From: Frankiaceae bacterium
GTDB lineage: Bacteria > Actinomycetota > Actinomycetes > Frankiales > Frankiaceae
Direction: 5' to 3'
Assembly: GCA_030840885.1 (NCBI GenBank)
Contig: JAVEDQ010000171.1
Coordinates: forward strand, 1-5,903
DNA: 5,903 bases
This document shows, piece after piece, positions 5,867 to 5,903 of the stretch. The notes below the pieces were generated by a model. The model made no database searches, was not told where the DNA came from, and saw nothing but the letters and a program-made list of their open reading frames with translations. Position 1 is the first letter of the stretch. Every line of letters begins with the position of its first letter. Position numbers and translations under genes: made by a program.

Positions 5867-5903
5867 TCAGCCCTTGCGCTTGCTGATCTCGTCGGTCAGC
5901 TGC
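5867..5903 (-). CDS. C-terminal end of a gene, possibly electron-transfer flavoprotein alpha subunit (FixB/EtfA)
   Basis: Only the last 11 codons and the TGA (5867-5869) are inside the window, reading QLTDEISKRKG. A short Leu-Thr-(Asp/Glu)-Glu helix with a basic Lys-Gly end is compatible with the C-terminus of actinobacterial ETF alpha subunits, and fixA-fixB lie just upstream of the iscS/mnmA region in M. tuberculosis. Eleven residues cannot prove identity, so the name rests mainly on gene order. It is followed by a strong hairpin and a 103-nt gap before the next gene. Confidence 0.4.
   Translation of the reverse strand, partial: QLTDEISKRKG

Overview
The window is GC-rich (roughly 70% by eye), and every credible gene lies on the minus strand. 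Starts are often GTG, spacers are short, and the gene content recalls the actinobacterial neighbourhood around the iscS/mnmA pair (in Mycobacterium tuberculosis, the Rv3024c-Rv3028c region with the MetE-like Rv3015c further on). I infer a high-GC actinobacterium; genus and species cannot be read from this window.

In transcription order (right to left): (1) the last 11 codons of a gene that may be the electron-transfer flavoprotein alpha subunit, 5867-5903; (2) a strong GC hairpin, 5817-5849, probably that gene's terminator; (3) a 543-residue fusion of an atypical NAD(P)-binding SDR domain with a DUF2867-like domain, 4132-5763; (4) an acetoacetate-decarboxylase-like protein, 3428-4135, whose ATG overlaps the previous stop (ATGA); (5) a group I cysteine desulfurase of the IscS/NifS type, 2204-3391; (6) the tRNA-uridine 2-sulfurtransferase MnmA, 1133-2188; (7) a PlsC-type acyltransferase, 369-1109; (8) a 17-nt x 4 tandem repeat, 316-383, that includes the acyltransferase stop codon; (9) the first 96 codons of a MetE/UROD-like 'methionine synthase' homologue, 1-288, cut by the window edge. 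Genes 3 to 7 are separated by -4, 36, 15 and 23 nt and look like one transcription unit. The MetE-like gene follows after 80 nt. No gap reaches 300 bases.

The best-understood part is the sulfur relay. The desulfurase takes sulfur from cysteine onto its active-site cysteine as a persulfide, and the adjacent MnmA uses it to make 2-thiouridine at position 34 of tRNA(Lys/Glu/Gln). The acyltransferase belongs to phospholipid synthesis and the MetE-like protein to one-carbon/methyl chemistry; their link to the relay is positional only.

The least-understood part is the translationally coupled SDR-DUF2867 / acetoacetate-decarboxylase-like pair upstream of the desulfurase. It is the best candidate here for an undescribed two-enzyme function, but the sequence does not reveal a substrate. 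Nothing else stands out as a new system: I see no mobile element, CRISPR array, RNA gene or defence module.
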